The notes beneath the pieces were generated by a model that worked only from the letters and a program-made list of their open reading frames with translations, made no database searches and was not told where the DNA came from. The position numbers were made by a program, and so were the translations under genes. From Agreia sp. PsM10 (lineage in GTDB: Bacteria > Actinomycetota > Actinomycetes > Actinomycetales > Microbacteriaceae): a DNA stretch of 64,000 nucleotides. The DNA is taken from the NCBI RefSeq assembly GCF_030433855.1, contig NZ_JARUXC010000009.1, forward strand, positions 62,001 through 126,000, given 5' to 3'. Positions 40,539-49,481 of this stretch are shown piece by piece. Within the stretch, counting starts at the first letter, position 1. Every line of letters starts with the position of its first letter.

Positions 40539-42373
40539 TTCTTTACTCCGAACTGGTCGAGGAAGTCGGTGCCGCGGGGGATGCCGAGGCCGGTGACCCT
40601 GTCCCAGCCGGGGCCGGACTGCAGGGATTGCGGCTTGGTGTCCCACATGTAGAGCGTCTCGAGCCAGAGGGCTCCGGTCGACGGAGAGCGGCGGAACCAC
40701 GTTGCCGCCGACGCCGGCTGCACATCGGTGATGGCCGATGAACCGGTGAGCGCGTAGAGCGAGGGTGTGGCGAGGCCGACGTGGCTGCCGTTGCTCACCT
40801 TGGCGATGGCGACCATCGAGGCGACCATCGGGGTGGCGAGGCTCGTGCCTCCGTGCGCATCTTCGCTCACGACGCCGTTGGAGGGCGCGTTCACGATGAA
40901 GCCGGTGTTCGGATCGGCGAGAGAGGAGACGTCGGGTAGCAGCCGCTTGCTCCCGGGCTGCGCGAGGGTGTCGCGCTGCCACGAGGGGCGGTCGTAGTAG
41001 GCCGATTCTCCGCCGCCGGCGCCGTAGATGAAGCCGGGCGGAATGATGGCGCCGTTGCGGGCGAACCGGGTCTGCACCTCCCAGCCCGCTTCGACGGCCA
41101 CCGTGTTGTCTGCACCGAGGCCGATGCTGGCCCCGCCGACCGCTGTCACGTAGGGGCTCGACGCGGGCGAGGCCACATCGGTGCCGTCCTGGTGATCGCC
41201 CGCCTGGCTGTAGTCGCCGTCGTTTCCGGTGGAGGCGAAGACCGAGATGCCGCGCGACGCGGCCTCGACGAGCACGCGGCTGAGCAGAGTGCGGTCGCCG
41301 TCGGTGTCGAGCTCCTCGGGGGCGCCGAACGAGAGCGAGATCACGTCGGGTGTGCCGCTGTCTGCTGTGTCGTTCTCGACGGCGTCGAGCAGCCGCAGAT
41401 AGAGCGACTGCGCCTCGCAGGTGTCGCTTCCCCAGTAGACGATGTCCGCATCCGGAGCCATGGCGTGAACGGCCTGCACGTCGAGGTGCTGCTCGACCGT
41501 CCACGAGTTCGGCCCGCCGCAGCGGCTGTTGTCGGGGTTCGTCGGGGCGTGGTGCGTGTACTGCCCGTCGCGCAGAGGCTGCGCGCCCGCCGCGGTGAAG
41601 TAGGTGTTGGTATTGGCCTCGACGGTCGGATCGTCGAACGCGCCGACGATCGCGATGGTCGCGCCGGCGCCGGTGGCGTCGTCGGGCAGCTGGTGGATGG
41701 CTCGCAACTGCTGCGGACCGTAGCCGCACAGCGCGTTCGAGCGGTGCTCGACCGTGACCGACTCCGGCCACTGTGAGCTGACGGTCTGGCCCCAGTAGGC
41801 GGCGCAGTCGTCGCTGGTGATGGGCGCGACGGCTGCTGGTGCGCCGGTCGCGTTCGCCTGCGTGGGAGTCGCGTCGACGAGGGTGGGCCGCATCGCATCG
41901 GTGCTCACGAGACCGGCGACGGTCTCGATGGCCGTCAGGTCGGCGGGCACAGACAGATCGGTCGAGGGCGCGACTGCCGTGCGGCCATGGATGTCGGTGG
42001 TCGCGAAGGTCGTCGAAAAGGCGCGGGCGAAGTCGTCATAGGAGCCGCTGATCGACTGGCTGTGCACGCTGTCGTGCTCGTCGCCGAGGTCGAGCCCGGC
42101 CGTGACAAGCCAGGTGCGGGCGTCCGAGATCGATGCGGGGTCGGCGTTTTCGGTAAAGAGCACGACAGCCGAGGTGCTGCCCTCGGGCGCCGAGCTGTCG
42201 TTGTCTGCGGAGGCGGAGCCGGCCCAGTCGGGTGCGGTATCGGGCAGGAAGTGTCGATCGCCCGACGCGGATGGAGTGGAGGCGCACGCGGTCAGGATGC
42301 CCGCGCACACGACCCCGACGATAAGGGTGGCGGATGCAGACATCACCGACCCGGGGGAACGCAGAGAGCGCAT
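40535..42373 (-). CDS. S53-family (sedolisin) serine-carboxyl peptidase, lipoprotein
   Basis: 612 residues. A signal peptide ends in a lipobox (AGILTACAST, Cys about 30), so it is membrane-anchored outside. A pro-domain of about 170 residues (activation domain of pro-kumamolisin type) precedes the catalytic domain. The catalytic Glu294 and Asp298 sit in VEQHLDVQ (E-x3-D), the oxyanion Asp region in FASTGNDGDY and the nucleophile Ser511 in HGGTSLATPM. Sedolisins are endopeptidases or tripeptidyl peptidases, many acid-active. It is first in a two-gene leftward operon with the LAxTG protein and has a Zur-like box in its promoter. Confidence 0.92.
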   Translation of the reverse strand: MRSLRSPGSVMSASATLIVGVVCAGILTACASTPSASGDRHFLPDTAPDWAGSASADNDSSAPEGSTSAVVLFTENADPASISDARTWLVTAGLDLGDEHDSVHSQSISGSYDDFARAFSTTFATTDIHGRTAVAPSTDLSVPADLTAIETVAGLVSTDAMRPTLVDATPTQANATGAPAAVAPITSDDCAAYWGQTVSSQWPESVTVEHRSNALCGYGPQQLRAIHQLPDDATGAGATIAIVGAFDDPTVEANTNTYFTAAGAQPLRDGQYTHHAPTNPDNSRCGGPNSWTVEQHLDVQAVHAMAPDADIVYWGSDTCEAQSLYLRLLDAVENDTADSGTPDVISLSFGAPEELDTDGDRTLLSRVLVEAASRGISVFASTGNDGDYSQAGDHQDGTDVASPASSPYVTAVGGASIGLGADNTVAVEAGWEVQTRFARNGAIIPPGFIYGAGGGESAYYDRPSWQRDTLAQPGSKRLLPDVSSLADPNTGFIVNAPSNGVVSEDAHGGTSLATPMVASMVAIAKVSNGSHVGLATPSLYALTGSSAITDVQPASAATWFRRSPSTGALWLETLYMWDTKPQSLQSGPGWDRVTGLGIPRGTDFLDQFGVKK

Positions 42374-42425
42374 AGAAGATCTTTCTCATTGAGATTTCGG
42401 AGGTGGCAGAGGAGCCGCCTCGAAC

Positions 42426-42454
42426 TCTATATGAGAACGGTTATCATTAAGCAA
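42426..42454 (-). promoter_or_regulatory. Promoter with an embedded Zur-like zinc box
   Basis: Reading leftward, TTGCTT (42454-42449) and TATAGA (42431-42426) are a -35 and -10 spaced by exactly 17 bases. The 17-bp near-palindrome ATGAGAACGGTTATCAT (42431-42447, 7 of 8 arm positions paired) fills the space between them. It differs at three positions from the form ATGAAAACGATTTTCAT of actinobacterial Zur sites. Bound Zur would block RNA polymerase. The peptidase ATG is about 50 bases further on. Confidence 0.6.
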
Positions 42455-42486
42455 TCCGAGAAGTCCGACACCGAAGGAGGAGGCCG

Positions 42487-42505
42487 CCCTTCGACAAGCT
42501 CAGGG
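42487..42505. repeat. CCCTGAGC-type dispersed 19-bp repeat (minus orientation)
   Basis: CCCTTCGACAAGCTCAGGG on the plus strand, between the peptidase promoter and a divergent lipoprotein gene. The rest of 42506-42666 holds no recognisable element apart from the likely promoter of the lipoprotein. Confidence 0.85.
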
Positions 42506-42666
42506 AACGAGGCGCCCGCCCGCGCCCGCGCCGATCGTCCGGGTCAAGCCTGCCCGGTGTTTCGACGTTGCCGCATACGGTCGGTATTGAGGGTCTGTCA
42601 TCTCGACTGCTATAAACGTGGTGGGGATACGCGCCGATTTCACACACTCGGCTGAGGGGGACGGCC

Positions 42667-43476
42667 ATGCGCCTGAATAAGACCGGAACTATCGCCATGG
42701 CTGCCGTGGTCCTGGCCCTGACAGTGGCTGGCTGCTCGAGCGAGCGGGAGGCGTCGGCCCCACCGTCGCCGAGCCGTACGAGCGAACCCACGACACCACC
42801 GGCAGCAACTCAGGCACCGACTCCAAAGTTCACCGGCACAATCGACTACGACCGGCTGACTGGCGGCGCCTGGACAACGTTGAGTGCACTCGACCGCTAC
42901 GCGGCATGCAATGAGTTCTTCGCTGCGAACATCCCCGGTGAAGCGGCAATGACCCAGAACAGCACGGGGCCGGAGGTTCAGAGCTGGTTCACGAAACGAC
43001 TCGACGTGGTTCAGGCGCTGGTGCTGGACAAGTCCAATGACCTCAATTTCGAATCGGCCAAGAACATCGTCGACTGCCTCGCCAAGATCGACAACGTGTC
43101 GCAGGAGGAATCCACCGGGCACAAAAACCTTCTCAGCGAAATAGTCGGACTTCATCAGTCGTCGATTGAGGGTAACCATCTCGTTTATATCGATCCGGCC
43201 CAGATCACGCGCTACAGCGATGGCAACTACGATGCGACGTCGACCACGAGCCTTCCCTATAGGTCCCTTTCTGTAGAGGGGTATCGAAACAACGGATGGG
43301 GCGGAGAAAAAGGGCAGATCGGGATCACGTACTACGAGTGGACGTATGAGGAAGCCGCGTACCGGTACGTTCTGTCCAGCCCCGCCTATGACACGACGGT
43401 GCCCCTGTACTTCGGCGACAAGCCGCCCATCGTCGTAGACCCTTCCCGGCAGAACGCGCGCGCCGACCAGAACTGA
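42667..43476 (+). CDS. Hypothetical lipoprotein
   Basis: 269 residues with a type II signal peptide (AMAAVVLALTVAGCSSE, Cys about 23), then a Pro/Thr/Ser-rich linker of about 30 residues typical of surface lipoproteins. A globular domain follows, in which I recognise no family (DRYAACNEFFAANIPGE, a Cys pair near 82 and 138, and an aromatic C-terminal part with YYEWTYEEAAYRYV). It is less GC-rich than nearby genes. It converges on the M20 peptidase gene with a five-base gap. Confidence 0.7.
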   Translation: MRLNKTGTIAMAAVVLALTVAGCSSEREASAPPSPSRTSEPTTPPAATQAPTPKFTGTIDYDRLTGGAWTTLSALDRYAACNEFFAANIPGEAAMTQNSTGPEVQSWFTKRLDVVQALVLDKSNDLNFESAKNIVDCLAKIDNVSQEESTGHKNLLSEIVGLHQSSIEGNHLVYIDPAQITRYSDGNYDATSTTSLPYRSLSVEGYRNNGWGGEKGQIGITYYEWTYEEAAYRYVLSSPAYDTTVPLYFGDKPPIVVDPSRQNARADQN

Positions 43477-43481
43477 GACCG

Positions 43482-44726
43482 TCATCCGGCGGTGAAGGCC
43501 AAGAACGTCCGCGCCGCAACAACCAGCGCCTCGACACCACGCTGCAGCGTCGGCTCGATCACCGGAGCGAAGTACGGCGAGTGGTTGCTCGGAATATCGA
43601 TCTCGACCCGGCCGGCGGCAGTTGCTGCAGCGAACGCGACCGGATCGGCCCCGCCAGTGAACCAGAACACCAGCGGCACGCTCGCGCTCGACGACAGCAC
43701 ACTCACGTCTTCGCTGCCCGAGATCGTTCCGTAGTCGATGACCGCCCTCTCGCCGAAGGCGTCGACGAACGCCGTTCGCAGCCGCTCGACTTCGTCGGGG
43801 TAGTTCATGGTCGCCGGCGCGCTGGCCAGCAGGGTGATGTCGGGTTCAGTCGTCATTCCGGATGCCGTGGCCTCCGCTCGCACGATTCGTTCGACGGCGG
43901 CCAGCACTCGTTCGCGGCTGGCGGGGTCGATAGTGCGAATGTTGACCCCGAGTGTCGCGTCGGCTGGAATGATGTTGCTCTTCGTTCCGGCCTGAAGGCG
44001 CCCGACGGTGACGACGGCGAGTTCGCCCGGGGTGATCTCGCGCGAGACGATGCCCTGCAGGCGCACCACGGTGGATGCCGCAGCGAGCACAGGATCGATG
44101 GTCCGCTGCGGGGTCGAGCCGTGGCCACCCTGGCCGTGCATCACGACGGAGATGTCGTCGGCCGCGGCCATCACTGCTCCGGAGGTGAGCGAGATGACGC
44201 CGGCTGGCAGAGGCCCGACGTGCTGCCCGAGAACGACATCGGGCCGCGGCACCTTCGTGAGGAGTCCATCGTCGACCATGGCCTGTGCTCCGGCGATGGC
44301 CTCCTCGGCCGGCTGGAACACGGCGACGATCGTGCCTGAGAACCCGTCGCGCTGCGCCGCGAGCTGCTCCATCGCGCCGATCAGCCAGGTGACGTGCATG
44401 TCGTGCCCGCAGGCGTGCATCACCGGAGTCTCGACCCCGTCGGCGGTCATCGCGATGACGGTGCTGGCGTAATCCAACCCGGTGAGTTCGGCGACCGGCA
44501 GGCCATCCATATCGGCGCGCAACCACACGGTGGGCCCGGGGCCGTTCGCGAGCACCGCGGCGACGGCCGTGCCGCCGATGCCCTCGACGACCTGCAGGCC
44601 GAGCGCCGACATGCGCTCGGCGACGATCGCGGCTGTGCGGTGCTCCTCGAAGGCGAGTTCCGGATGCGCGTGCAGGTCTTTGTAGAGACGTGTCAGCGAG
44701 GTCAAACCATCGGCGTTTGGGACCAT
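43482..44726 (-). CDS. M20-family metallo-amidohydrolase
   Basis: 414 residues from ATG 44726; a GTG at 44735 is an alternative start with a nearer GGAG. Typical M20D features: LYKDLHAHPELAFEEHRTA, WLRADMDGLPVAE (metal-binding Asp region), MHACGHDMHVTWL (His metal ligand and general base region), VFQPAEEAIAGAQAM (catalytic Glu) and the dimerisation-domain GGHGSTPQRTIDP. These enzymes remove acyl groups from amino acids or conjugates such as hippurate or N-acetyl-amino acids. Specificity cannot be read here. Confidence 0.9.
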   Translation of the reverse strand: MVPNADGLTSLTRLYKDLHAHPELAFEEHRTAAIVAERMSALGLQVVEGIGGTAVAAVLANGPGPTVWLRADMDGLPVAELTGLDYASTVIAMTADGVETPVMHACGHDMHVTWLIGAMEQLAAQRDGFSGTIVAVFQPAEEAIAGAQAMVDDGLLTKVPRPDVVLGQHVGPLPAGVISLTSGAVMAAADDISVVMHGQGGHGSTPQRTIDPVLAAASTVVRLQGIVSREITPGELAVVTVGRLQAGTKSNIIPADATLGVNIRTIDPASRERVLAAVERIVRAEATASGMTTEPDITLLASAPATMNYPDEVERLRTAFVDAFGERAVIDYGTISGSEDVSVLSSSASVPLVFWFTGGADPVAFAAATAAGRVEIDIPSNHSPYFAPVIEPTLQRGVEALVVAARTFLAFTAG

Positions 44727-44925
44727 GAGCCACACCCTACTCCGGCGTCACGCGTGCGGCTATGCGACGACGGTCGGTGCGCAGTGCTCTCGTGCCGACG
44801 AGTGTGGATGTCGCGGAGACCTCGACCGTGTCGGTCACCGCGAGCGGGATGTGACCGCGGCGGGCTGAGTGTTTCGCCAGTCCTGAGCAACGGGCCGGCA
44901 GCCGAGGGGGCTACCGTTCGTGCGA

Positions 44926-44959
44926 CGGCTGCGGGGAATCATGAGACGCCCCGCAGCCG
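44926..44959 (-). terminator. Hairpin downstream of the small cysteine-pair protein gene
   Basis: CGGCTGCGGGG (44926-44936) and CCCCGCAGCCG (44949-44959) are perfectly complementary over 11 bases with a 12-base loop. It begins five bases after the TAG stop of the leftward 50-residue gene. From here to 44735 I find no convincing gene, only short open frames. Confidence 0.65.
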
Positions 44960-44964
44960 AATCG

Positions 44965-45117
44965 CTACTTCTTAGCGCACTGCTCGCAGAGGCGGTAGCC
45001 ATTCGTTCCTGAGGCTCGATTAGCGAGAGGAATCTGCTGCCCTGTGGGGCAATCATCATGGTTGTGATAGACGTCGGGATCCGAGTCATTCGTGGAGTAG
45101 TACGAGCCGACCTTCAT
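44965..45117 (-). CDS. Small 50-residue protein with C-terminal Cys pair
   Basis: ATG 45117 has AGGAGC six to seven bases upstream. The product starts MKVGSYYSTND, has YHNHDDCPTGQQI in the middle and ends CEQCAKK. One Cys and two His in the centre plus a CxxC at the end could bind one zinc ion in a treble-clef or zinc-ribbon-like way. A strong terminator hairpin follows the stop. Ribosome site, terminator and compact size together support a real gene of unknown role. Confidence 0.6.
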   Translation of the reverse strand: MKVGSYYSTNDSDPDVYHNHDDCPTGQQIPLANRASGTNGYRLCEQCAKK

Positions 45118-45329
45118 TGGAGCTCCTTGCTAGATGTTGCGCAAGCCGAATGGCTCACGAGAGAACGCTAAGGCAGACCACCGACAATCACTACGGTTCA
45201 GAGTATTTCGCCTCTTTCTCATATTCCGTTTAACTTGGACATCAATCGAACAGAGGGTGGTTTGAGATCGCCGACTGCGTGTCGAAGCTCCCCCAATGAG
45301 CTCATGCGGCGCCCAACCCGGTCCTGTCG

Positions 45330-45764
45330 TTATGCCTGAGCAACGGGTCGGTGGCCCAGCGAGGTCTGGAAGCGCACGAGGTAGCCGTCGGGATCGGTGA
45401 CGAGGAACTGCTGGACTCCGGCCTCTTCGTCGCCGATGCGGTACCAGGTCGTCTCGAGCGGCAGATAAAACTCGACCCCGGCATCCTGCATTGATTGGCT
45501 GAGCGATTCGGCATCCGGAACGCTGATCTGAAAGTTGATGCCGCGACCGAACGGGGCCTCGAGCGGTCCGGTCATCCAGTGCCGTCCGTCGCCGATCTCC
45601 TCGAGCATGAGGTGCGCCGAGCCGAGGGTGAGGTAGGCGAACCGCTCCTCGGGCCGATCGTAAGCGACCTCGAACCCGCACAGGTCGCGCCAGAAGGCGA
45701 GGCTGCGGTCGAGGTCGGTGATGAGGAGTTCGGGGACGAGGGTGGGGTTGGGAGGGGTGGGCAT
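45330..45764 (-). CDS. VOC-family (glyoxalase/bleomycin-resistance-like) protein
   Basis: 144 residues with the VOC fold pattern: PELLITDLDRSLAFWRDLCGFEV at the start, LTLGSAHLMLEE in the middle, and QQFLVTDPDGYLVRFQTSLG at the end, where the Glu metal ligand of glyoxalases is replaced by Phe-Gln. The family includes bleomycin-sequestering proteins and metal-dependent lyases; the one-module length suits a dimeric binding protein. The stretch 45118-45329 upstream of the small gene holds no further gene I can support. Confidence 0.8.
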   Translation of the reverse strand: MPTPPNPTLVPELLITDLDRSLAFWRDLCGFEVAYDRPEERFAYLTLGSAHLMLEEIGDGRHWMTGPLEAPFGRGINFQISVPDAESLSQSMQDAGVEFYLPLETTWYRIGDEEAGVQQFLVTDPDGYLVRFQTSLGHRPVAQA

Positions 45765-45898
45765 TGGCCCATGGTTGCATGGGTGGGATTTGTTTGGAGT
45801 ACAAGGTCGCCAGTGTCGTCTGCATGACCACGTTCACGTTCAGCTGTGCCCCACTCGGGGAATGGCGAGGTGTCGAGAGTCCCCATAGAGTCCAAAAC

Positions 45899-46785
45899 AT
45901 GAGCCTTGACTTCACCGCGATCGATTTCGAGACTGCCAACTTTGACCGGGGGTCTGTGTGCGCCGTCGGCGTCACGAAGGTGGTCGGAGGTCAAATCGTC
46001 GTGAACGAATCCTGGTTCGTCATGCCCCTACCGGTCTCGACTTCACCAATACCTACATTCACGGCATCGGTCCTCAGCATGTGGCCGACGCCCCGTCATG
46101 GAACTGGACCCTTGATCGTCTCGAAGCTCTCGTCGAAGACGCACCACTTGTTGCATACAGCCCTTTCGACAAGGGTGTCTACAACGCCGCAAACAAGATT
46201 GTCGGCTTGCCGGACCGTGGTTTCGTCTTTCTCGATGCTCTGAGCGTGGTGCGTCAGCACGTCGAATTGGATGGCTACCGCCTTCCGCGAGTCGTGAAGC
46301 ATTTCGGCCTTTCCGATTTCAACCACCACGAGGCGGGAGCTGACTCACTGGCCTGCGCTCAGATCGCACTAGCCATCGCGACAGAGACCGGTGCGGCAAC
46401 AACCGACGACCTGTGGCGCAAGGCTGCCGGACGTAAGCGGGCCACTCGTATTCGCCCGTACCAGAAGAAGGCTGACCTGCCCGGCGCCAACATTGAAGCA
46501 GACCCCGGGCATCCGTTATTCGGCGAAGTTGTCTGCTTCTCGGGAGACCTCGGTTCCCACACACGCAGCGAGGCCCAGAAGGTCGTGGCTGGATTCGGGG
46601 CGTCAGTGTCGTCCAACGTCACCAAGAAGACCTCGCTTGTTGTGATGGGAGGCTTTGATCCTCGAACGCTGAAGGCTGGCGCATCCCTGAGTTCGAAGGT
46701 GGAGCGAGCAATGGACCTCGCCACGAATGGCCAACGCATCGAGATCGTCACCGAGCAGACGTTCCTGGAACTGCTTCAAATGTAG
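45899..46785 (+). pseudogene. DEDDh exonuclease-BRCT protein with a frameshift
   Basis: The frame from ATG 45899 reads DFTAIDFETANFDRGSVCAVG (exonuclease motif I, D-x-E) to SWFVMP, then leaves the family pattern. The adjacent frame continues it: PTGLDFTNTYIHGI (motif region), then VAYSPFDKGVYNA, NHHEAGADSLACAQIA (motif III) and a C-terminal BRCT domain (LFGEVVCFSGDLGSHTRSEAQ... to the stop at 46785). The break is at the CCCC run 46025-46028; one more C would restore MPPTGLDF. The protein would be a DnaQ-like 3'-5' exonuclease with BRCT. The shift may be a real mutation, a slippage site or a base-call error. Confidence 0.75.
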
Positions 46786-46900
46786 GCCGTTGTTGGCCAG
46801 AGAATCTTATTCGCGCAGGGCCAATTGTGACCTGTTGGAGGGCTGACGCGGACGCTACTGCGCGTAGTAGCTTCGTTAGACACCAACAGGAGGCGCCTCA

Positions 46901-49309
46901 GTGGGACTGTCGAGTAACGAGCTAATCGAGCTGCACCCCGACGTGGTCTGGCAAAGAAAATTTCTAGACATATGTGATCTCTTCGAAATTTTATCGGACT
47001 GCATTATCGCCAATGATTACTCAATTCCCGATGAGCTAAACGGCGCCATAGGCCTTACTGAAGCTGGAGCCAACCTGAAAGGCCGGCTGATAAGGAAGGA
47101 CTCGGTCCCGGGCAAAGAAGCTCATTTGATGTGCGCGCTTACTATTGGTCACACCGAACTGTTCGTAGACGTCGAAGGGACGGACGTTCAGAAGCTTCAA
47201 GAGGTCATCGGTAGAGAGCTCCTCGCTCTCAGAATCAGATTCCCGCTTCGGTACGGTCGAGAATTTTATGATGCATACGCGGCGCTCTTCGACGAAGAAA
47301 AAGATGTTCTCACGCTCGACGAGACGTTCCGGCTGTTGGATGCTGCTCCCGTGGGAGTTTTCCAGTATGGGCGGTACGTCATCGGTCCCTACGGTTTACA
47401 GACGGGGGGCTCTTCTCGCCTCATAGCATTCACAAAGAGGGTTCCAGCCTTCCATTGCGGACAGCCGATCTGCCGAGCTGTGCATCCTGTCCGTCTTACG
47501 ACTGGATATGACGCACCGATAAATGAGCACCGAGACAAGTTACGCAAGATGTTGGAAGCCGAGGATACGTCACCCTCCGAATGGTGGGACTTCGCGGACC
47601 AGCTCCGGGGCGTCAGCGAATCGGTCTACTCGGATCGGAGAAGCGGCACTTTGATCGCGGTCATCGGAGACTGTCTCAGCGATGAAGAGCTGTCTCACCT
47701 CGTGATCGAACTACTGGACCATGATGGCGGCAAACTGCGGCAGGCGCTGCGTCCATTTCTTATTGTGAATAAGGCATCAGACGCGATTGCGGGTGCAGAC
47801 CGAGCGAAGCTATTACAGCTTGTGTTGCTGTCGGAGGAGGAGCTGATTTCGGCGGCTGTGGACCGGATGATTCATCGGGGAAGTATCAAAATCGAGCGGG
47901 GCGAGGTGCGTCGGTCGGTCGTAAATCATCAAGTTCGATCAGGCGCATTTCGGTTGGCTGCGGAATTCGGGGCCCTTGGCGTTCGGTTCGTCTCAGATGA
48001 TCCAGGTCTGGCCTCCTTGAGAGAGCGACGCTTGTTGAGCCAGCTTTACGTCCGAGATCAGACCACGGACGTGGAGGAGCTCGATTGGCAACTTCGAGGA
48101 TTTGAGGCGAACGACCTGGATGAGCGTCTCGAGGACTTTTTTCAGTCCATTGACCCGCGGACTGCCCTGAGTCGGATGATCCTGGCTCGTAAGACCAACA
48201 TGGTCACGGCGTGCCACGAGGTTGGCCTTGAAAACGGCGACGACTTGTCTGACGCTGATCTGGTGGAGACAGTGTTGTGGAAGCTGGGGTTCGATGTTCA
48301 CTATGAAGAAGACCCCCATTCATATTTCTGGGACCTGCAACAGCGGATTTCCGCGTTGACCCAAGCCTCGAGAATCTCGGGAATTGGGGAATCTGAGACT
48401 TTCCGCGGCGTCGCAAACACGTACTTCACCCAGCTTGAAGGACTACTCATCGACAGCCTTGCATTTGGCGCGTGGGTATTTCTAAATGACCACACGACGT
48501 CAAAACATCCGTTCAGTTACGACGGCGAATATGACCGGATGGCAGGCCTGTCGCTGCTGCAAGGAGCTTTTCTAGTCACCGAGAATGAGCACGACAAGTT
48601 CGATTTCACGAGCGAGAGAATTGAGCTGAACGCGCTATTCCGCGGATTTTCAGTTCTGGCTGACGAGCTCGCACGACTGGACTCCGGTCACGATGGGCGC
48701 GGTCGCCAGGCTCGAGAAATCCCTGACTATCAGGGTAAGACTGAACTCAAGAAGTTCCTGTTTCGCTCTGAGGTGCCATTTCTGAACCTCTCGCGTGGAA
48801 GTCGGGCCCGCATAATCGAAGGGCTTAGACGTATTTCATCCACCGCGATTTCCGCCGGGGTACCGCAGGTCCGAAACGACTATTCGCACTATCGGCGTAC
48901 GTCTCCGGAAGTGGACCGTATGGCCAAAGCGCTCGAGGCGGTCGCAATTGCAGTACAGGAAATCGAAAATTTGGGCATTGCGCGTGTGCTGAGCTGGCCC
49001 GTCTCGACGTCATCCGACGCTTGGGGTAGGAGCCGTCATTCCTTTAGTGGGCCTAGGAGTCTAGAGCACCTGTTTGCGCGCCCTTCTAATTACGATTGGA
49101 TGGGGCTGCCGAGCCTCAGCGAACCGCAGTACCTCGTTCGTTCGGCCAGCTTCGCTGAGCCAAATGAGGTCCTCCGCTTCACTCGGCGCTTCGACAGTGA
49201 GTTCTCGCGCATGTGGCATGACTATCCCAAGCCCCGTAAGGGGCCGAAGGACCTCTTTGCCAGGCCTGTCGAATCGCCGTCGCATCGCGACGAGTTGGAA
49301 ATCAAGTGA
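46901..49309 (+). CDS. Large protein of unknown family with C-terminal HEPN-like motif
   Basis: 802 residues from GTG 46901 with AGGAGG seven bases upstream. I recognise no full-length family. The first 550 residues are soluble, mixed alpha/beta with no nucleotide-binding loop. The last 250 are predicted mostly helical and contain RNDYSH (Arg658, His663), the R-x4-H active-site pattern of HEPN ribonucleases, following a long helix (GSRARIIEGLRRISSTAIS). Base composition is clearly more AT-rich than the chromosome around it, which suggests transfer. It is followed in the same direction by a PD-(D/E)XK nuclease-like gene and lies in an island with restriction genes, so a defence role is plausible. 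Confidence 0.65.
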   Translation: MGLSSNELIELHPDVVWQRKFLDICDLFEILSDCIIANDYSIPDELNGAIGLTEAGANLKGRLIRKDSVPGKEAHLMCALTIGHTELFVDVEGTDVQKLQEVIGRELLALRIRFPLRYGREFYDAYAALFDEEKDVLTLDETFRLLDAAPVGVFQYGRYVIGPYGLQTGGSSRLIAFTKRVPAFHCGQPICRAVHPVRLTTGYDAPINEHRDKLRKMLEAEDTSPSEWWDFADQLRGVSESVYSDRRSGTLIAVIGDCLSDEELSHLVIELLDHDGGKLRQALRPFLIVNKASDAIAGADRAKLLQLVLLSEEELISAAVDRMIHRGSIKIERGEVRRSVVNHQVRSGAFRLAAEFGALGVRFVSDDPGLASLRERRLLSQLYVRDQTTDVEELDWQLRGFEANDLDERLEDFFQSIDPRTALSRMILARKTNMVTACHEVGLENGDDLSDADLVETVLWKLGFDVHYEEDPHSYFWDLQQRISALTQASRISGIGESETFRGVANTYFTQLEGLLIDSLAFGAWVFLNDHTTSKHPFSYDGEYDRMAGLSLLQGAFLVTENEHDKFDFTSERIELNALFRGFSVLADELARLDSGHDGRGRQAREIPDYQGKTELKKFLFRSEVPFLNLSRGSRARIIEGLRRISSTAISAGVPQVRNDYSHYRRTSPEVDRMAKALEAVAIAVQEIENLGIARVLSWPVSTSSDAWGRSRHSFSGPRSLEHLFARPSNYDWMGLPSLSEPQYLVRSASFAEPNEVLRFTRRFDSEFSRMWHDYPKPRKGPKDLFARPVESPSHRDELEIK

Positions 49310-49481
49310 ATCTTCCGGCAGGCAGTCTTCTCCGGCCCTCGGTATCTCGCGACAAGGTGCGCGGGGCGTTCCCGATTGGTGATCACCGTAAGGCAGCTGA
49401 GCGTAAGGAAAATTCTGCATCTGACTGACCAGCTGGCGCCGAAGACCAACACTATGCTTCAGATAATCCGGGGGAAGAAAC

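Noticed and set aside
44735-44925. Possible gene remnant upstream of the M20 gene (minus-strand frame reading VTDTVEVSATSTLVGTRAL)
   Set aside because: Short, without start or recognisable domain. Not enough to annotate.
45130-45975. Longer minus-strand frame overlapping the VOC gene
   Set aside because: The VOC reading frame has clear family motifs; the overlapping frame does not.
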